The position numbers and the translations under genes were made by a program. From Lasiosphaeria ovina (Eukaryota > Ascomycota > Sordariomycetes > Sordariales > Lasiosphaeriaceae), in contig JAULSN010000003.1 of the NCBI GenBank assembly GCA_033439765.1, forward strand, positions 1,488,001 through 1,552,000: DNA of 64,000 bases, in the 5' to 3' direction. Of this stretch, positions 19,670 through 30,947 are shown piece after piece; the first letter of the stretch is position 1; the number at the start of each line of letters is the position of its first letter. The notes under the pieces are model-generated. The model was not told where the DNA came from. It made no database searches and was given only the letters and a program-made list of their open reading frames with translations.

Positions 19670-21785
19670 TTATCCCAGACCTGCCTTAGATCTTTTCACG
19701 ACTTGGGCGACAGGCTCCAATATTCCCTTATTCTCGATAGCACCCAGAGCCATGCCCTTACTCCAGCCCATCTTCTCCATCATGGCATGGCCCTTGTTGT
19801 CTTGGCCCAGTTCCGGAGCTGACGCCCCGGCAATCTCTCCCTCACGCAACATGATGGCCTTGTTGCCAGATCGCCCACCTGGGGTCGGCGAGTTAAGGAA
19901 GGCCTTGCCTTTCACGTCGAGGCGATGGAAATACTTTCGTTTGATCCATACCGCAGCCCCATTGACGTGGCTAGCCGCTTCTTCCTCTTGGGTCTCCGCG
20001 TACTTCACTGTATGCTTCGTTCGGTAAAGGACCGGGCGTCGCTGATCCGATTTGCCAATCGATTGAGACTTTATCTTGAACTTGTTTGCAAGTTCATGGA
20101 GAAGCTTTCGAGCTTGTTTATCCATGGGTGGAAATTGGATGCTAAACCGGGGGGCTCAGTTAGCTGCGTCTAGTCCTGTGTTTGGAATTACTTACGTCTC
20201 TGCAGGGCTAAGAAGGAAGGACACGAGCTCTGTTTTGATATCGTCAAGCTTCATGCCGGAGTGGTATTTGATCCGTAGGTCATCTGGGTTCGAATTCTTG
20301 CGAAGAAGTCCATTTGCGCGAAGATTTTCACGCTCCAGTTTGCGGTTCTTCTTTCGCTCTCTGTCGTTTTGCCAGGCAGTTTTTAGCGCTGTCTCCAGCT
20401 CTGAGTCCGAGACATTGAAGACAGGGGGCTGTTTGCTACGACGGCTCCTACTTGGTCGTTGACCAGGTTGAGTCCAGTCCGCCAAGTTCATTTCGACGAA
20501 TGCCTCGGCAACCAAGTTAGCCGGTGAAGTACGATGTTTGCCCAAGAGGCCAAGCTTCTCCTGTTTGGCGAAGAGTCTAGCGAAAGCCTCGTCATCAATG
20601 TCGGATTCCACGCTTCCTTCATTTTCGCTGCCCGCTGCATTTCGCTCGTCGTCGTCGCCCATGTTGTTATTGGGAGTGCAGGACCCTGCTCCAACTTCAT
20701 CATCCGATGAAGTATTTGTAGCTGGTAATTCTTCCTGATCCCCAAACCCGCAGTTAAAGGCACCGTGGTCGCCGCCGAGATCTCTCTGGGTGTTGAATGG
20801 TCGCAACCGGGTTGCAAGTAGCTCGCTATCCGACTGTTCGGCTATGTTGGCGATATAATCAGCTAGGATGATGTCCTCTTCGTCCTCTCCATCCTCACTC
20901 GCGTCTTGGGCAACTTGTTGTAGAAAACGCGGGCGATTCTGACTCGACGACAGTTGGGCAACCTGGTGTATCTTGCTGTTTGCGCGAGAATTACCGATTG
21001 TCACATCTCGCTTTTTAGTGCAAATGTCGTCACAGTTAAGTAGCAAGTTAGGCGTTTTCTCGGGCTCTCCAAGACGGTTACCCGGATGAACAGCGCCTTG
21101 AGTGTTAGCAGACCTGCCCCTGAAAAGAATAACTTCATCGCCCGAATCGGACGCATCAGGTGAGTGCGGAGAGACTATATCTGGGCGAGAGCGCGTGTTG
21201 CGCATTTCCTTGTCTCCCTCCAAGTCGAAAAAGAAAACATTGCTAGATGGGTTCATAGGACCAGGGGGGGTGGCGAGAACGTTGCTGTCACCGATAGAGT
21301 TCTGGGATGCTACCGCCTCATGCTTGACTGTGGTGAGAATAGCGACGGTAGTATTGACGTGCGGACTGGCTTCCACGACGGTATTTTGCTCAAGCGTCTC
21401 CCCGTCGTTTTCACAAATCTCTTGGCGCCCTTCAGCAGCCCCATCGTCAGCGGAAGGTAATTCGGCGTCTTTCAACGGCTCAATAAAACCAGCACTAATG
21501 AAAACAACAGGTTTTTTTCTAAGCCCGGCATCTTGACCACAGGTGAACTCATGAGATCTTGTATTTCTCGCTTCATCCTGCATAGTGAATCCTATCGAAA
21601 TATCAGATACCGGGTGTCGAAGACATCAAGGGAAAAGAAGCGGATATATTTAGTTCCATACCATTCGATTGTAATGTCGGCAAGCCGCCACGGGGTAAAT
21701 TAATAGCCCTGTTCTGCACGGCGGCAGAATGAAGACGAGAAGGTTTTGGAGCCGTAGGCGGGCGTTTGTTCCTCCTCTGGGGCAT
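19670..21785 (-). CDS. SQS1: SQS1-like R3H and G-patch protein
   Basis: Sqs1/Pfa1-type proteins use a G-patch to activate the DEAH helicase Prp43 in pre-mRNA splicing and ribosome assembly (nucleus/nucleolus). Exons 21662-21785, 20196-21591 and 19670-20141 join in frame. The start MPQRRNKRPPTAP leads through LPTLQSNGFTMQDEARNTRS, a signature near the N-terminus of the family. A long acidic, low-complexity middle follows, with an acidic patch (DEEDIILADYIANI, SEDGEDEED). An R3H domain spans the second splice site (IQFPPMDKQARKLLHELANK, VLYRTKHTVKY). The G-patch is at the C-terminus (KGHAMMEKMGWSKGMALG). The 5' intron acceptor was chosen because it is the one that keeps frame. The gene is divergent from ATG4. 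Confidence is high for family, moderate for exact orthology. Confidence 0.85.
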
Positions 21786-22615
21786 GGTCCCGACGCTGAG
21801 GCGAAGCCAGGTGAGAATGAGAAAAGGCACAACCTGTTGGTGGGCTGCAGGTCTGTGGGTGTAAATAACCTGCAATCATCCAGTTTGTCTGGGCGTTCTG
21901 GTTACTGGTCTCGGCTCCTGCACAATCCTGGACACAGTGAAAACAATCGTCCTGTAGAAGGCAAGGCGGGTTGCCAGGCTGTCGCTCGCAGGTGACTGAT
22001 TTACTACAAAGTTCTGCAAATCCACAGAGTATGAACAGAGTAAGTACTTGTAGAGTGTAGACTGATGAATGAGTGGGCTACCTTACCTAATGTAAGCCTA
22101 GCCTAGCACGGAGAAAGGTGGGCTGAGCACGTGAGGGTTAGGGTTCCGCTTCTCTGGGCCAACTTCGCAACTAGGTTCCAGGCTGCGCAGGTGGTTCTCA
22201 AGCGGACCCCCCCCCCCCAACGACTCCGAACTCAGATGACATACTTCGCATACGCCTGTCCTCCACATAGCCAAGCGCTCCTTTTCCGTTCAGAACCAGC
22301 CGCGTATTAAGCTGCGGTGAGAAAGCCCTAATATTTTCTTCCAGATAAAGGTAGCGAGGTGGACTACGTACGGAGTAGTCAGCGTGCTTTCTCGTCTATT
22401 TCCGAACCTCGCTCAGACACCAGCCCTCGTCCTGGCGGCCCACGCCAGCCTGCCCCCGTCTTTCCATCTCAGTGGAGGACGAAGGACCGAAGCTGCCTTC
22501 CTACAAACCGCCGAGATATTGCCAACGAGGGTGCATTCCTCGCGTTTTTCGAGTCAGCCTAGGGGCCATCGTCAGTGAAACCCTCTCCATCCTACGCCCG
22601 CCCAGCGCGATATCG
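21786..22615. promoter_or_regulatory. divergent promoter region SQS1-like / ATG4
   Basis: This 830-bp region lies between two divergent starts. It contains an ACCTTACCT-type patch near 22078-22108 and a C10 run near 22207. Open frames reaching into it from ATG4 extend the reading frame upstream but lack conserved sequence. Confidence 0.45.
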
Positions 22616-24208
22616 ATGAAGTCGACTCGGCCCAGTAGTGGCAGTGGAAGCTGGCAGTCTTCGGTCTCGGGCACGTCTCCAAAGCTGGCGAGCGCAATGG
22701 AGGTTGCCATCGCTGGTGCGGCAGAGGTTGGTCGTGTAGGCCGCCGCATCTTCCAGAAGATTTGGGACCCCGAGCCCGTGAACGACCGTCAAGCCAACGA
22801 GCCAGCATGGTGTCTAGGTCATCCATACACTCTCAACACCAAGACATACGGCTCGCCGTTGCTTACTGCGAGCACACCCCCAGCCGATACAGCAGATGTG
22901 GCCGAAACTAGCCAAATCTCCGCAAGTGTGCGGGTCCCCGCCACGCCTCCCGAGTCGGTTGCTAGTAGTTTTGATTCATCGCTCGCGTATGAAGAGCCCG
23001 GACAAGATGGTGGATGGCCCCCCGCGTTCCTCGATGACTTTGAGTCCCGGATATGGATGACGTACCGCACAGGCTTTGAGATAATTCCCAGGTCTGCCGA
23101 TCCCAGAGCATCGTCTGCTCTATCGTTTACCATGCGGCTCAAGACATCGTTTGGTGATCAGGCAGGCTTCTCTTCAGACACTGGCTGGGGCTGCATGATC
23201 AGATCGGGTCAAAGTCTGTTAGCGAACGCCATTCTCACCGCCCGTGTTGGTCGAGGTATGTTCACTACATTTGTTTGTGTTATAACCTGGACTAAGTGCG
23301 GCTCGTTTCAGGATGGAGACGATCTACAGAACCGGAGGCCGAACGTGAGGTGTTGGCGTTGTTTGCTGATGACCCACGCGCCCCATATTCCCTGCATAAT
23401 TTTGTTAAGCATGGAGCTGTGGCATGTGGGAAGCATCCCGGGGAGTGGTTTGGCCCGTCAGCGACTTCCCGATGCATTCAGTAAGTCATGCCATGGAAAA
23501 GGTCATGTGTGGACACTATCATTGACTTGAATAGGGCTCTGTCTAATGGACACGAAAGCTCCTTGCGAGTTTACTCCACGGGTGACCTCCCTGATGTCTA
23601 TGAAGATAGCTTCATGGCAGTCGCGAATCCCGATGGCCTGGGTTTCCAGCCAACGTTGATATTGGTTTGCACAAGGCTTGGCATTGATAAGATTAACCAG
23701 GTCTACGAAGAGGCTCTTATTTCCACATTACAAATGCCTCAGTCTATTGGGATTGCTGGGTAAGGATTCATCCACCCGTCGGCTCATTTCAAAAAGGAAA
23801 AGAAAAACCGCTAACCATCCCAGCGGCCGTCCCTCGTCTTCCCACTATTTTGTGGGCGCCCACGGTCAATGGTTGTTCTACCTGGATCCTCACCATCCAA
23901 GACCAGCTCTGCCCTACCACCAAGATCCAAAAGACTATTCGGTAGAAGAGATAAACTCTTGCCATACCCGACGGCTGCGCCATCTCCATGTTGGTGACAT
24001 GGATCCCAGCATGCTAATTGGGTTTTTGATCAAGGATGAGGAGGACTGGGATATGTGGAAGAGCTCCGTGAAGCATGTCCAGGGCAAAGCCATCATCACA
24101 GTATCTCCTAACGACCCGGCCCGAGGGATTAGCTCAGGCCGAGCGGAAGCTATAGATGAGGTGGAAACTCTTAGCGACGATGATGCCGACACGGTATTTG
24201 AGGCATAA
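22616..24208 (+). CDS. ATG4: autophagy cysteine protease ATG4
   Basis: Cleaves the C-terminus of Atg8 to expose the glycine for lipidation and later delipidates it; cytosolic. Exons 22616-23255, 23312-23480, 23535-23759 and 23824-24208 join in frame to 472 residues. The peptidase C54 fold is clear: IWDPEPVND near the N-terminus, the catalytic cysteine at about residue 193 in DTGWGCMIRSG, the HGQWLFYLDPHHPRP segment carrying the Asp/His of the triad, and the C-terminal HVGDMDPSMLIGFL. The tail is acidic (ETLSDDDADTVFEA). The N-terminus before IFQKIWDPEP is low-complexity, and the second methionine (MEVAIAGAAEV) is an alternative start. ATG9 is in the same window. Confidence 0.93.
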
Positions 24209-24489
24209 TTGGCTCGGTCTCTAGACACAAACTTTGTATTTGGGTATTTGGCAAGGCTCTGCCTGTATCCTTCTGGATGGGGCGTTGTATTAATTCGGGA
24301 CTTATGACTTGGCGATCCAATACTTCACGGTCCTTTGTGCCACAAGCCCGTCCCACAGGTGATCCCGGGTTTGCAGTATTTTTTCCAGCTCTAGTCAGAC
24401 GTCGGCGCATCCCGTCGTGACTGTTGGTTGTCACGTCCCCCAGAAGCATGCTGAATCAGCTCAGATATCCGGCGCTGGTTTTACCGATA

Positions 24490-26265
24490 CTACCTCTGCT
24501 TCTTGCTCCCCCCCGCTTGAGGAACGGGGGCAGCATGGCTGGACTCCTTGATATGGGTAAATAGTTTGGATCGAGACGTAAAACTTCCACTGCAAACGGC
24601 GCATTTGTGCTATAGTTGCCCATGTTAGCTCTGGTCGGGCGTGAAGCCGGACATGGTCGTCACTACTTAGACGCTTACCGAATCCTGATCACCGGTGCTG
24701 ATGGCCTGACGAGCCGCCTTTTTCTCCCTCTTCAACTTTGCTTTACCGACTTTCTTGCCAGGTCCTTCTTCATTCAGTGTCAAATCGCCGACACTGGAAG
24801 TTAAGGAGTCTGTCTCCTCCGTTTCATCGCCTTGGGTCTTTGGCGATTTCGTAGGATGGGCCAACCCAGAAAGGAGACGATCGGCAACCGCCAAACGTGG
24901 TGCGTATTCGTCATCATCCTCGGTTATGGGTGAGGTAGTTGCCTCCTGTTTCAACTCTTCCTCTTGTTTGGGGACAGACTGCGGACGTTGTTCTGTGATA
25001 TCTGGGGTATGAGTCGCCTCTGGAGAGGCAACTGCGACATCAGCATCAACCACAACCTCTGACTCCTCAGACCCCCGTTGAGATGTCGAATTGCCGTAAA
25101 AGTCCAACTCTGCGTTTTCCTTTTTCATCCGCCGCTGCAGCTGCTGGACGGCCTTGATATGCTTTTTGCTCTTCTCATGCGCCTCGAACTGGTTGTCGCT
25201 TTTGTAGGTCTTGTTACATACGACACATTCAATGTGCTCGACCTCGGAATCCTCATCTGAGAATGAGAAATCGACCTCTTGGCGCTCTCTGTCATCTCGG
25301 GATCTTGCCCATTCCGGTACTGTGTATTCGGCTACCTTTACTTGGTGGGCTGCCCGTGACCGGGCAGCCTGAGCAGCCGCTGATTTGCGCAAGATCTGTT
25401 GGCGTTCGGCCTCGGACTGTGTGTTCGGGATGTAACGAGGGTCTCTCTTTTTGACAAAAGTCACCAGTGACAAAACAGCATCGTTGAACTCGCGAATGCC
25501 CTCGTCACGGAACTTCTTGTTTTCTTTCTCCATGAGCCGGCGAACACGACGATCTGGAGCATCGCTGAGACGGTATTTGTCTTTCCAGCTAAAGGACTTT
25601 CTGGTAGAGAAGCTAGACCATGTCTTGTAAAAGAGCTTGGCCACTGCGTCGTAGTTGTCACTAGCCTTGCCAAAGGCCGGATATTCCACTGGAATAATCC
25701 CATCCCACTCGCATGTAGAAGTCTCCTCCACCGCAAGCTGGTCAAAGAAAGCATTTAGTATCCCAAAGAAGCCGCTAGAGCTATCGGTCATTGGTACGCT
25801 TGAGCTGAAACGGCCCATTAAGGAGAATATAGTTGTCGCCGATGTGTAGCGGCTACCAGACTGCTCTGAAGGTGCGCCGCCACTAACATCGGGATCGCCG
25901 CCAAGGATGGCATCACGATGAGAGTCATACCAGGCACGCTCTTGGGGGTCGGATAAAATCTCGTAAGCAGTTTGGACTTCTGCAAATCTCCTGGTGGCGT
26001 TCTCCGTGTCGTTGAAGTTTCGATCCGGATGCAGCTCCAAGGCCTTTTTTTTGTATGCCTTCCGGATCCTAGCTCTTGGTCAGGGGTAGAAAATAGGAAG
26101 GGCGGTAGGGGAACATGAACGAGGGATACGGGCTTGAGACAGCTATACTCACTCATCGTCGCCAACCAGCCGGTCCACGCCAAGAACCTCGTAGTAGCAG
26201 GTCTTGCTAGTAGCTGCTGGGATAGGCTGGCCACTGGCCCTCGGGGTTGATTGATCTGCCCCCAT
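24490..26265 (-). CDS. JJJ1: JJJ1-like J protein with C2H2 zinc fingers
   Basis: Jjj1 is a cytosolic Hsp70 co-chaperone needed to release shuttling factors (Arx1/Rei1 step) from pre-60S ribosomes. Exons 26153-26265, 24679-26068 and 24490-24609 join in frame to 540 residues, close to the yeast protein. A J domain sits at the N-terminus (CYYEVLGVDRLVGDDEIRKA, HPD in ELHPDRNFND, FAEVQTAYEILSDPQERAWYD). The Jjj1-type middle follows (FYKTWSSFSTRKSFSWKDKY). The first C2H2 finger is IECVVCNKTYKSDNQFEAHE and a second lies near the C-terminus in the last exon (HKCAVCSGSFTSRSKLFTHI). Between them is acidic low-complexity sequence. It is divergent from the SPX-RING gene. Confidence 0.9.
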
Positions 26266-27170
26266 CTGCAGGCTTGGATGATATTTGTTTGCAAAGTGAC
26301 AGCTACCTTGCTATTGGGCGGAATCACGCGATCAAAGCCTTGAGGTTGCCTTTCTTATATACTTAGTATTATTTGGTAGAAGCGAGGGGCAGTTTGTAAG
26401 TTTTCTGTGAGCACTACAAACTGCCTATACCTCAGGCACCAACGAATTGCGAGAGGGGTGTGCAGTTCTCTCCAAACCCCAAACCCGGCGTGACCCAAAA
26501 CTCATGGTTTGGTCTTCGCCGATAGAGTTCCACACTGTGTGGATACTGTACTACAATGTACTGTACATGTACATCTACGTGTATATGTACCTTGCATGCC
26601 AACGCAACGTCGCTCTAAAGCGGTTATTCGCACGGTAAGCCCAAGCCATTGGATCTTGAGGTGGGGCAAGCCTTGGCTGTAAGGAAGGAACCCTACAGAG
26701 TACGTACCTAGGTAAGGTACATGTAGGTAAGGTAAGATAAGATAGGTACGGTAAGGTATGTACAGTATTGGTTCAGCACGGTCACCTGGCCCACACGCAA
26801 GACACGGCAAGAACGACTAGGAAGGAACTTGGAAATGCTGGGAGTACCGCTAGGTAATTAGGGTTTTCTCAAGCTTCCACGGCCAGGCGGAAAGATCGCC
26901 ATAGGAAGACGATTGGCTGTGCCGATTAGGCTTGTATTTCTGGCGTTCTTGATCTATGAATTCGCGGGACGCAACATCGCCACTTATCCCCTGTGATCAA
27001 CCAACAGACTCACAGCGTCAGGCCTCCAAACCGGGAAGTTATCCAGACCCGAACAGACGCCGACAGTGTGTCGTGCCTCGCGGCTCAGCCTCGTGCTGAT
27101 TGAAGACTCCTCCCGTCATGCGCACGCTCTCAAATACCCAGGAACTTGTCTGGTCGGAGGGTTCAGAGCG
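26266..27170. promoter_or_regulatory. divergent promoter region with AGGTA-rich repeats
   Basis: This 905-bp gap between JJJ1-like and SPX-RING starts contains a low-complexity patch at about 26701-26768 made of AGGTAAGGTA and TAGGTA words, and palindromic TGTACATGTACA-like words near 26560. No coding sequence seen. Confidence 0.5.
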
Positions 27171-27431
27171 ATGAAATTCGGCCACTCGTTCAAGGAGGCC
27201 TTGGAGGGGGAGGCCTACCCCAGTCACTGGGTAGAGAGGGCGATTCCCTATCGAGAGCTCAAAAAAATCTTGATCAAGGTTCGAGAGGAGCTGATTAAAA
27301 AGGGTTATGACCACGATACTCTTCACCATCTCCTCGAAAGCCGTAACGCCGAGTATAACCTCCTGGCGGAAGATTCACAATATTTACGGCCTAGACTTGT
27401 CGTGCGCCCAGAGTCTAACACTTCGCCGTTG

Positions 27432-27480
<49 letters not shown>

Positions 27481-28860
27481 CAGAGGGCTTTACGACAATC
27501 ACACCCCTGGCAGAGTCTAGTAGTGCCTTGAAGCCTCATGAAAACGAGCCTCTCCCCCAAAAACAATACCAAGCTGATCAATTGGGATGGGTGAAGATTC
27601 CCCTGGATGCCGACACCAGGTTCTTCGCTGTCCTCCAGACCGACGTTAATGAGCTGGATAAACTACAAATCCAGGAGCGGCAGTTGATGAACGACGACAT
27701 CCATGTTCTTGGCAACGAGATATCCGAAGTCGCCAAGCCTCGGAAGGGGCTCCTTCATCTATCAAAGTCAGATCTATATCGGTGGCGCGAGATATTTGAG
27801 CTTTACCTTGCTGCTCAAGTCTTCTTCTCGACCGTGGAAACAGCTGGCGGCACCCGAACTAGCGAAAAGGCGCGAAAACAACTCGTCTGGTTCCAGGACG
27901 AGGTCAATAAGCGACGACTTTTGCACAGGTTCAAACTTGAAGCCAGCGCTATTGCTTATTCACGATTTCTGTCACTGAATTCAGCACTACTCAAGAATCT
28001 GCAATTCCAGGAGCTTAACCAGACAGCTGTCACCAAAATCATCAAGAGTGGGTAATGCACCAGGCAGTGTAGTTCTGGTCATAACTTCCTATCGCATCAC
28101 CAAGAGATATATCCCTGTGAGAAGTACAGACAAGCCCCGGGACTTGGTGCTTTTCATAGAAAAGAAAATGACCCTTTTTCGTATTTTACCTCGCGCTCTC
28201 ATTACGAACCCATCCTGACTTAGGTTACAGAATTCGACAAACAAACGTCGCTGGGAATAAAGGAGGTGTTTCCCAAAGCCATGAATTCCGCCCACTTCAT
28301 CGCCGAATGTATTTCCAAGGACATCTGCGCACAAATGTCCCAGGAGGTACTCAACATCGTCCCACAGGTCGCAGACTACACATGCACAGTTTGTAGGTCA
28401 CAATCTGATTTGGCTCATTAGCAATGACCGGCAAACTGTATCCTAGATGACTTGATTCCGTCGAAAGATTACTAACCCTGAATAGGCCTTTCTATCTGCT
28501 GGCTGCCCATACAGCTCGACTGTAGACATACATTTTGCATTCGCTGCATGATCAAGATGCAGAATCGAAACAAGAGACTCTGTCCGCTGTGTCGTGCCAA
28601 TACAGTCATGCTAGCTACTGAAGGCATGCTTTCCATTAACCCATTGATCTTCCCCTTCCCCCCCCCCAAAAAAAATTAGTATGTCTGCCACCCATACTGA
28701 TACAAGATTTGGTATAGCGCACATAGACGCGAAACTCATGGTTTTTATGGAGCGTTGGTTTCCAAAGGAGACGAAAGAAAAACAAACCTACAACGAAATA
28801 GAGCGACGCAAGGAGCTCCTGGGCGAGACTGACATAGATACTGTATGCTCCATCATGTGA
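27171..28860 (+). CDS. SPX-RING protein (putative E3 ubiquitin ligase)
   Basis: SPX domains bind inositol pyrophosphates and report phosphate status; a C-terminal RING makes this a likely ubiquitin ligase. Exons 27171-28047, 28231-28392, 28486-28623 and 28718-28860 join in frame to 439 residues. The N-terminus is the SPX start MKFGHSFKEALEGEAYPSHW and YRELKKILIKV. The SPX end has basic residues in TKIIKKFDKQTSLG, part of the usual phosphate-ligand site. The SPX is split by an (EP)n run (27434-27485). The C3HC4 RING reads CTVCLSICW, CRHTFCIRC, CPLCRAN, followed by FMERWFPKETKEKQTYNEI. The last intron needs a GC donor (GAAG|GCATGC at 28623/28624) to keep the frame. A metabolic role in phosphate control is inferred. 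Confidence 0.88.
27434..27485 (+). repeat. GAGCCA hexanucleotide repeat within SPX coding region
   Basis: Tandem GAGCCA units encode a Glu-Pro run of about nine pairs between the two halves of the SPX domain. It is an in-frame coding microsatellite and likely varies in length between strains. Confidence 0.9.
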
Positions 28861-28980
28861 ATACCGGGAGAAGCAGAAATACGGCCAGGGAAAGGTCCAT
28901 ATCACTCGTTAGGGCACGTACATAATGTTATGTGGTAGTAACCATAATTATAATAGTCTTGACCATCAGCACGCCCCTCA

Positions 28981-30947
28981 TCATTTCAACGGTGCCTTTT
29001 CTGCAGCGCTCAGGGCAGACTTGAAGATATTTACAATATGCTCTGTTTCCTCCAGGCCAACACTGATGCGAATCAGATCAGGATCCACACCAAAACTAGC
29101 CGCCCAGTCCAATTCTTGATAGTGAGCCAACAGCACATACGGAGAGGTGAGTGTGAAGTTAGTTCCGAGGCTAGGGCCCTTGGCCGTGTCAATCGTGTCG
29201 AAAAAAGCGACTGCCTGGGACCGACGGTGGAATACGACTGACAATAGTCCTCCATAACCTCCATCAGGCAACTTGCAGATCTCGTAGTTGGATCTCGAGT
29301 CACCATATTTTGGATAGTATAGCATCTTGACAAGTGGGTGAGACCGAAGCACATCACAGATGGCCTCGGCGTTTGTATTGATCCTGTCAATCCGTGACGC
29401 AAAGTCACGGCTGTTGCGTTCCATGAAAATGAGGTCTTCCGGCCAGTAGGTATACTCAAACTCAGTCTGCGCATACGTCTTGAGGGCGGAGTAATATCGG
29501 CTATCCGGGTTAAAGATGGCGCTACCTCCCATTACGTTGCAATCTCCCGAGAAGATTTTGGTGAGGCTGCTCACGACAACGTCTGAAAACTGCAAAACGT
29601 TGATGTTGCCGAAGGTGCCGATGGTCTCGTCCACCACAACAGCAAAATCGTACTTGTCGGCGAGCTGGCGGATACGAACCAGGTCTGGACAGGTCAACAG
29701 CGGGTTCCCTGGAAACTCGCAAAAAAGGCCCAGAAATCTTTCCCCTCCCTCGAGCCGCGCTTCCAGGTCATCCAAGTCCGACTCGGACGCATGACCATAG
29801 AAGACGCACCCGGGCCCGAATTTCTCGAGTATCTTGAGCGTGTCGACATAGGGAAAGCCAAAATCGATGCTCTTCATGCTGCCCCGAATGTCAAGTAGAG
29901 CGCGGTGGGCATTAAAGATGGCGTTCATGCCGCAGGGGAAAAGGTAAACGTCGTCCTCCTTGAGATTGACAATCCCTCTGGAATTTGCGTTCATCTCAGG
30001 GATCGGCGAAGTCGAGAGTTCATGGTCGCTTGTCACCGCACCGGCAATCCTCCTCCGGATTGCGGATTTAGCAGGCTCGACAAAGGCTATGTCGAGATTT
30101 CTGCCGAAACGCTCCTCCAGAAAACGAGATGACTCCTGAGCCTCGCGGATGACTCCAGGCCCCTTTGCCGGGGAGGTGGGAGAGGCGTCACTGGAGATGG
30201 GCGTCTTTCCTGCGTCGATTGACGACATCCGCCGGTATCGTCTTGGTCCCCTGCAGGGCTTTTGAGCGGCCGCGGAGGGGCTCTTGGGCCCATCGTCGAA
30301 ACACAGCAGGCCGTCCTTGAACAGGCCGTGGCAAAACTCCGCCCTGCGACTAGAGACACCGTCGCCACTGTGCTGCCAGTACTGCTTTGCGAAAGGAAAG
30401 GCCTCCTGTGAGCACATGACAGCCGCGATGGAGGGGCCGAGAGGTTCTAGGGCGGCCGAGGCCGGGTTTGCCACGTCCAGCACCAGGTGAATGATCTCGG
30501 GATTTCCGGCGACGCCAGGAGGGCCGCGTGATTTGACGAAAGCCACGCAGCGTTTGGCGATCTGCCGGGTCGGGAAGAGCATGGCGTGCAAGCCTGGGCT
30601 TCCAAACATAGCTACAATGTCACTGGCAAAAGCCTCAATGCTTCGGTGGATGAAGAATCTAGGACTCGTGTAAGCTTCCGCGCACCTCGGTGGCGATGCT
30701 AAGAGTCATACCTGGGGTAGCCAGTCGTCATGCGACGAACAACCCAGTCCTGGCCCTCCTCATAGCCGACATTTGCATCCCAAGTTGGTAGCGAGACACT
30801 CACGGCCTAATAATTGTCAGAAGAGGCCGTCACCTGTCAGCGTGTGACATCTTGAGAATGGGAGGGAGGGGGAAGGCCGAGGTGAGGGGAGGGACGCACA
30901 TGTGCCGTGTCCGGCGGGATGGACTCCCCGAGATCAAAACTCGGCAT
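28981..30947 (-). CDS. cystathionine gamma-synthase (fungal MET7/STR2 type)
   Basis: Makes cystathionine from O-acyl-homoserine and cysteine in methionine biosynthesis; a pyridoxal-phosphate enzyme. Exons 30900-30947, 30712-30806 and 28981-30658 join in frame to 606 residues, the long fungal form rather than the approximately 400-residue bacterial one. The N-terminal extension runs to about residue 250 and is low-complexity in places. The Cys/Met metabolism fold follows: [32 protein letters not shown], then [19 protein letters not shown] with the PLP lysine in SSLTKIFSG, and C-terminal [15 protein letters not shown]. The stop is TGA at 28981-28983. The first exon encodes only [16 protein letters not shown], which was chosen because it splices in frame. 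Confidence 0.9.
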
